Source: Actinomycetes bacterium (GTDB lineage Bacteria; Actinomycetota; Actinomycetes; Actinomycetales; Cellulomonadaceae). Taken from it: a stretch of 7,201 nt of DNA. Under the pieces are notes generated by a model, which saw nothing but the letters and a program-made list of their open reading frames with translations, made no database searches and was not told the origin of the DNA. The position numbers and the translations under genes were made by a program. The stretch lies in assembly GCA_023401045.1 (NCBI GenBank), contig JAEXEM010000056.1, forward strand, positions 1-7,201, written 5' to 3'. Positions within the stretch are counted from its first letter, which is position 1, and each line of letters starts with the position of its first letter. Shown here piece after piece: positions 6,427 to 7,201 of the stretch.

Positions 6427-7201
6427 GTGACGTGGTGGGACCGCATCTGGCGATGGGAGCACGAGCACCGGTTCGGCGTCGACGTCACGCTGACGGGGCT
6501 GCTGTTCCTCGCGCTCGTCCCCGCCTCGGTCCTCGCGCTCGGCACCGGCGCGTACGGTCTGCCCCCCGCCGGGGTCGCCGTGCTGTCCGTGTGCGCCGCG
6601 GGCGTCGTCGTCCCGCTCGCGTGGCGACGCACGCGCCCGACGGAGTCCGTCGTCCTCGTCTACGGCTTCGCGCTCGCCCACCTCGTGGCCGGCGTCGAGC
6701 TGCTGCCCGTCGACGTCGTCGTCCCGCTCTCCCTCTACTCCGCGGCGCACCACGCGCCGCGCTGGGTGCACCGCACGGCGCTCGGCGGTGCGATCGTCGG
6801 CGCGGCGGTGGTCTCGGCCGGCTTCTCGCTCGACCGCGCCGGCGCGATCGTGTCGTTCATGCTCATCTCGAGCATCTTCCTCGTCGCCTGGGCGTTCGCC
6901 CTCGTCCGCCGAGCGCGGCGCGAGCAGCTCGAGGCGCTCGTCGACCGCGCCGAGCGGCTCGAGGTCGAGCGCGACCAGCAGGCGATCATCGCGACGGCCG
7001 CCGAGCGTGCGCGCATCGCGCGGGAGATGCACGACATCGTCGCGCACAGCCTCTCGGTCATCATCGCGCAGGCGGACGGCGGACGGTACGCCGCCGCCCA
7101 CGACCCCGCGGCCGCGGGCCGGGCGCTGGGGACGATCGCCGACACCGGCCGCGCCGCGCTCACCGACATGCGCCGGCTGCTCGGCGTGCTGCGAGCCGAC
7201 C
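6427..7201 (+). CDS. NarL-partner type sensor histidine kinase (HisKA_3), 3' end outside window
   Basis: Translation from the GTG at 6427 gives 258 codons with no stop up to the right edge. The N-terminus (VTWWDRIWRW...) is followed by about five hydrophobic helices (roughly 20-42, 46-66, 75-100, 117-135, 138-160) with almost no extracytoplasmic loops. A coiled-coil linker rich in Glu/Arg (about 161-198) then leads to the HisKA_3 dimerisation motif ERARIAREMHDIVAHSLSVII (193-213), with phosphoacceptor His202 followed by Asp203. The conserved DMRRLLGVLR helix (247-256) closes the visible part. The HATPase domain must lie beyond the edge. Kinases of this class normally pair with a NarL/LuxR-type regulator, usually the next gene, so it should not be a partner of the OmpR-type regulator to its left. 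The membrane-embedded sensor suggests detection of a membrane or envelope state (inference). Confidence 0.92.
   Translation, partial: MTWWDRIWRWEHEHRFGVDVTLTGLLFLALVPASVLALGTGAYGLPPAGVAVLSVCAAGVVVPLAWRRTRPTESVVLVYGFALAHLVAGVELLPVDVVVPLSLYSAAHHAPRWVHRTALGGAIVGAAVVSAGFSLDRAGAIVSFMLISSIFLVAWAFALVRRARREQLEALVDRAERLEVERDQQAIIATAAERARIAREMHDIVAHSLSVIIAQADGGRYAAAHDPAAAGRALGTIADTGRAALTDMRRLLGVLRAD

Noticed and set aside
6280..7101. 273-codon minus-strand open frame in the right end
   Set aside because: It is antisense to the second sensor kinase, whose plus-strand translation shows membrane helices and an intact HisKA_3 motif. The minus product is low-complexity Asp/Arg/Glu/Gly.

Overview
The window is very GC-rich (roughly 70-75% by eye), uses GTG starts freely and has strongly GC-biased third codon positions. 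Together with the protein families present, this points to an actinobacterium, plausibly of the Micrococcales/Cellulomonadaceae type. The genus is a guess from protein flavour, not something the sequence proves. There are no RNA genes, insertion sequences, CRISPR arrays or phage genes. This is core chromosome carrying cell-envelope, purine, sugar-phosphate and signalling genes.

Layout, left to right. (1) 1-1097, plus strand: a LytR-CpsA-Psr (LCP) family cell-wall ligase whose reading frame is still open at the left edge, so its true start may lie outside the window. (2) 1098-4041, minus strand, read right to left: manA (class I mannose-6-phosphate isomerase), then purK, then purE. purK and purE overlap by four bases (ATGA). 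The stop codons of the LCP gene and purE abut tail to tail with no base between them. (3) 4042-4142: a 101-bp spacer with a strong GC hairpin and the probable manA promoter and ribosome binding site. (4) 4143-6203, minus strand: an OmpR/PhoB-type response regulator followed 3 nt later by its HisKA-type sensor kinase. (5) 6204-6426: a divergent regulatory region. (6) 6427-7201, plus strand: the first 258 codons of a second, unrelated sensor kinase of the NarL-partner (HisKA_3) class, cut by the right edge.

How the genes relate: PurK and PurE carry out consecutive steps of de novo purine synthesis (AIR to N5-CAIR to CAIR). ManA interconverts fructose-6-phosphate and mannose-6-phosphate, the entry to GDP-mannose and mannosylated envelope polymers. 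LCP enzymes attach such polymers to peptidoglycan. The link between ManA and the LCP protein is therefore thematic, not demonstrated. The two signalling systems are of different families and are transcribed away from each other.

The most interesting signals are regulatory. Both divergent signalling genes have a TANNNT -10 box ending exactly 6 nt before the start codon, which predicts leaderless mRNAs. A tandem AGGATCG repeat with 11-bp period sits about 60-80 bp upstream of the response regulator, the geometry expected of an OmpR-family operator. The same 9-mer (GGCTAGGCT), containing a candidate -10 box, lies in front of both manA and purK. I saw no convincing novel multi-gene system.
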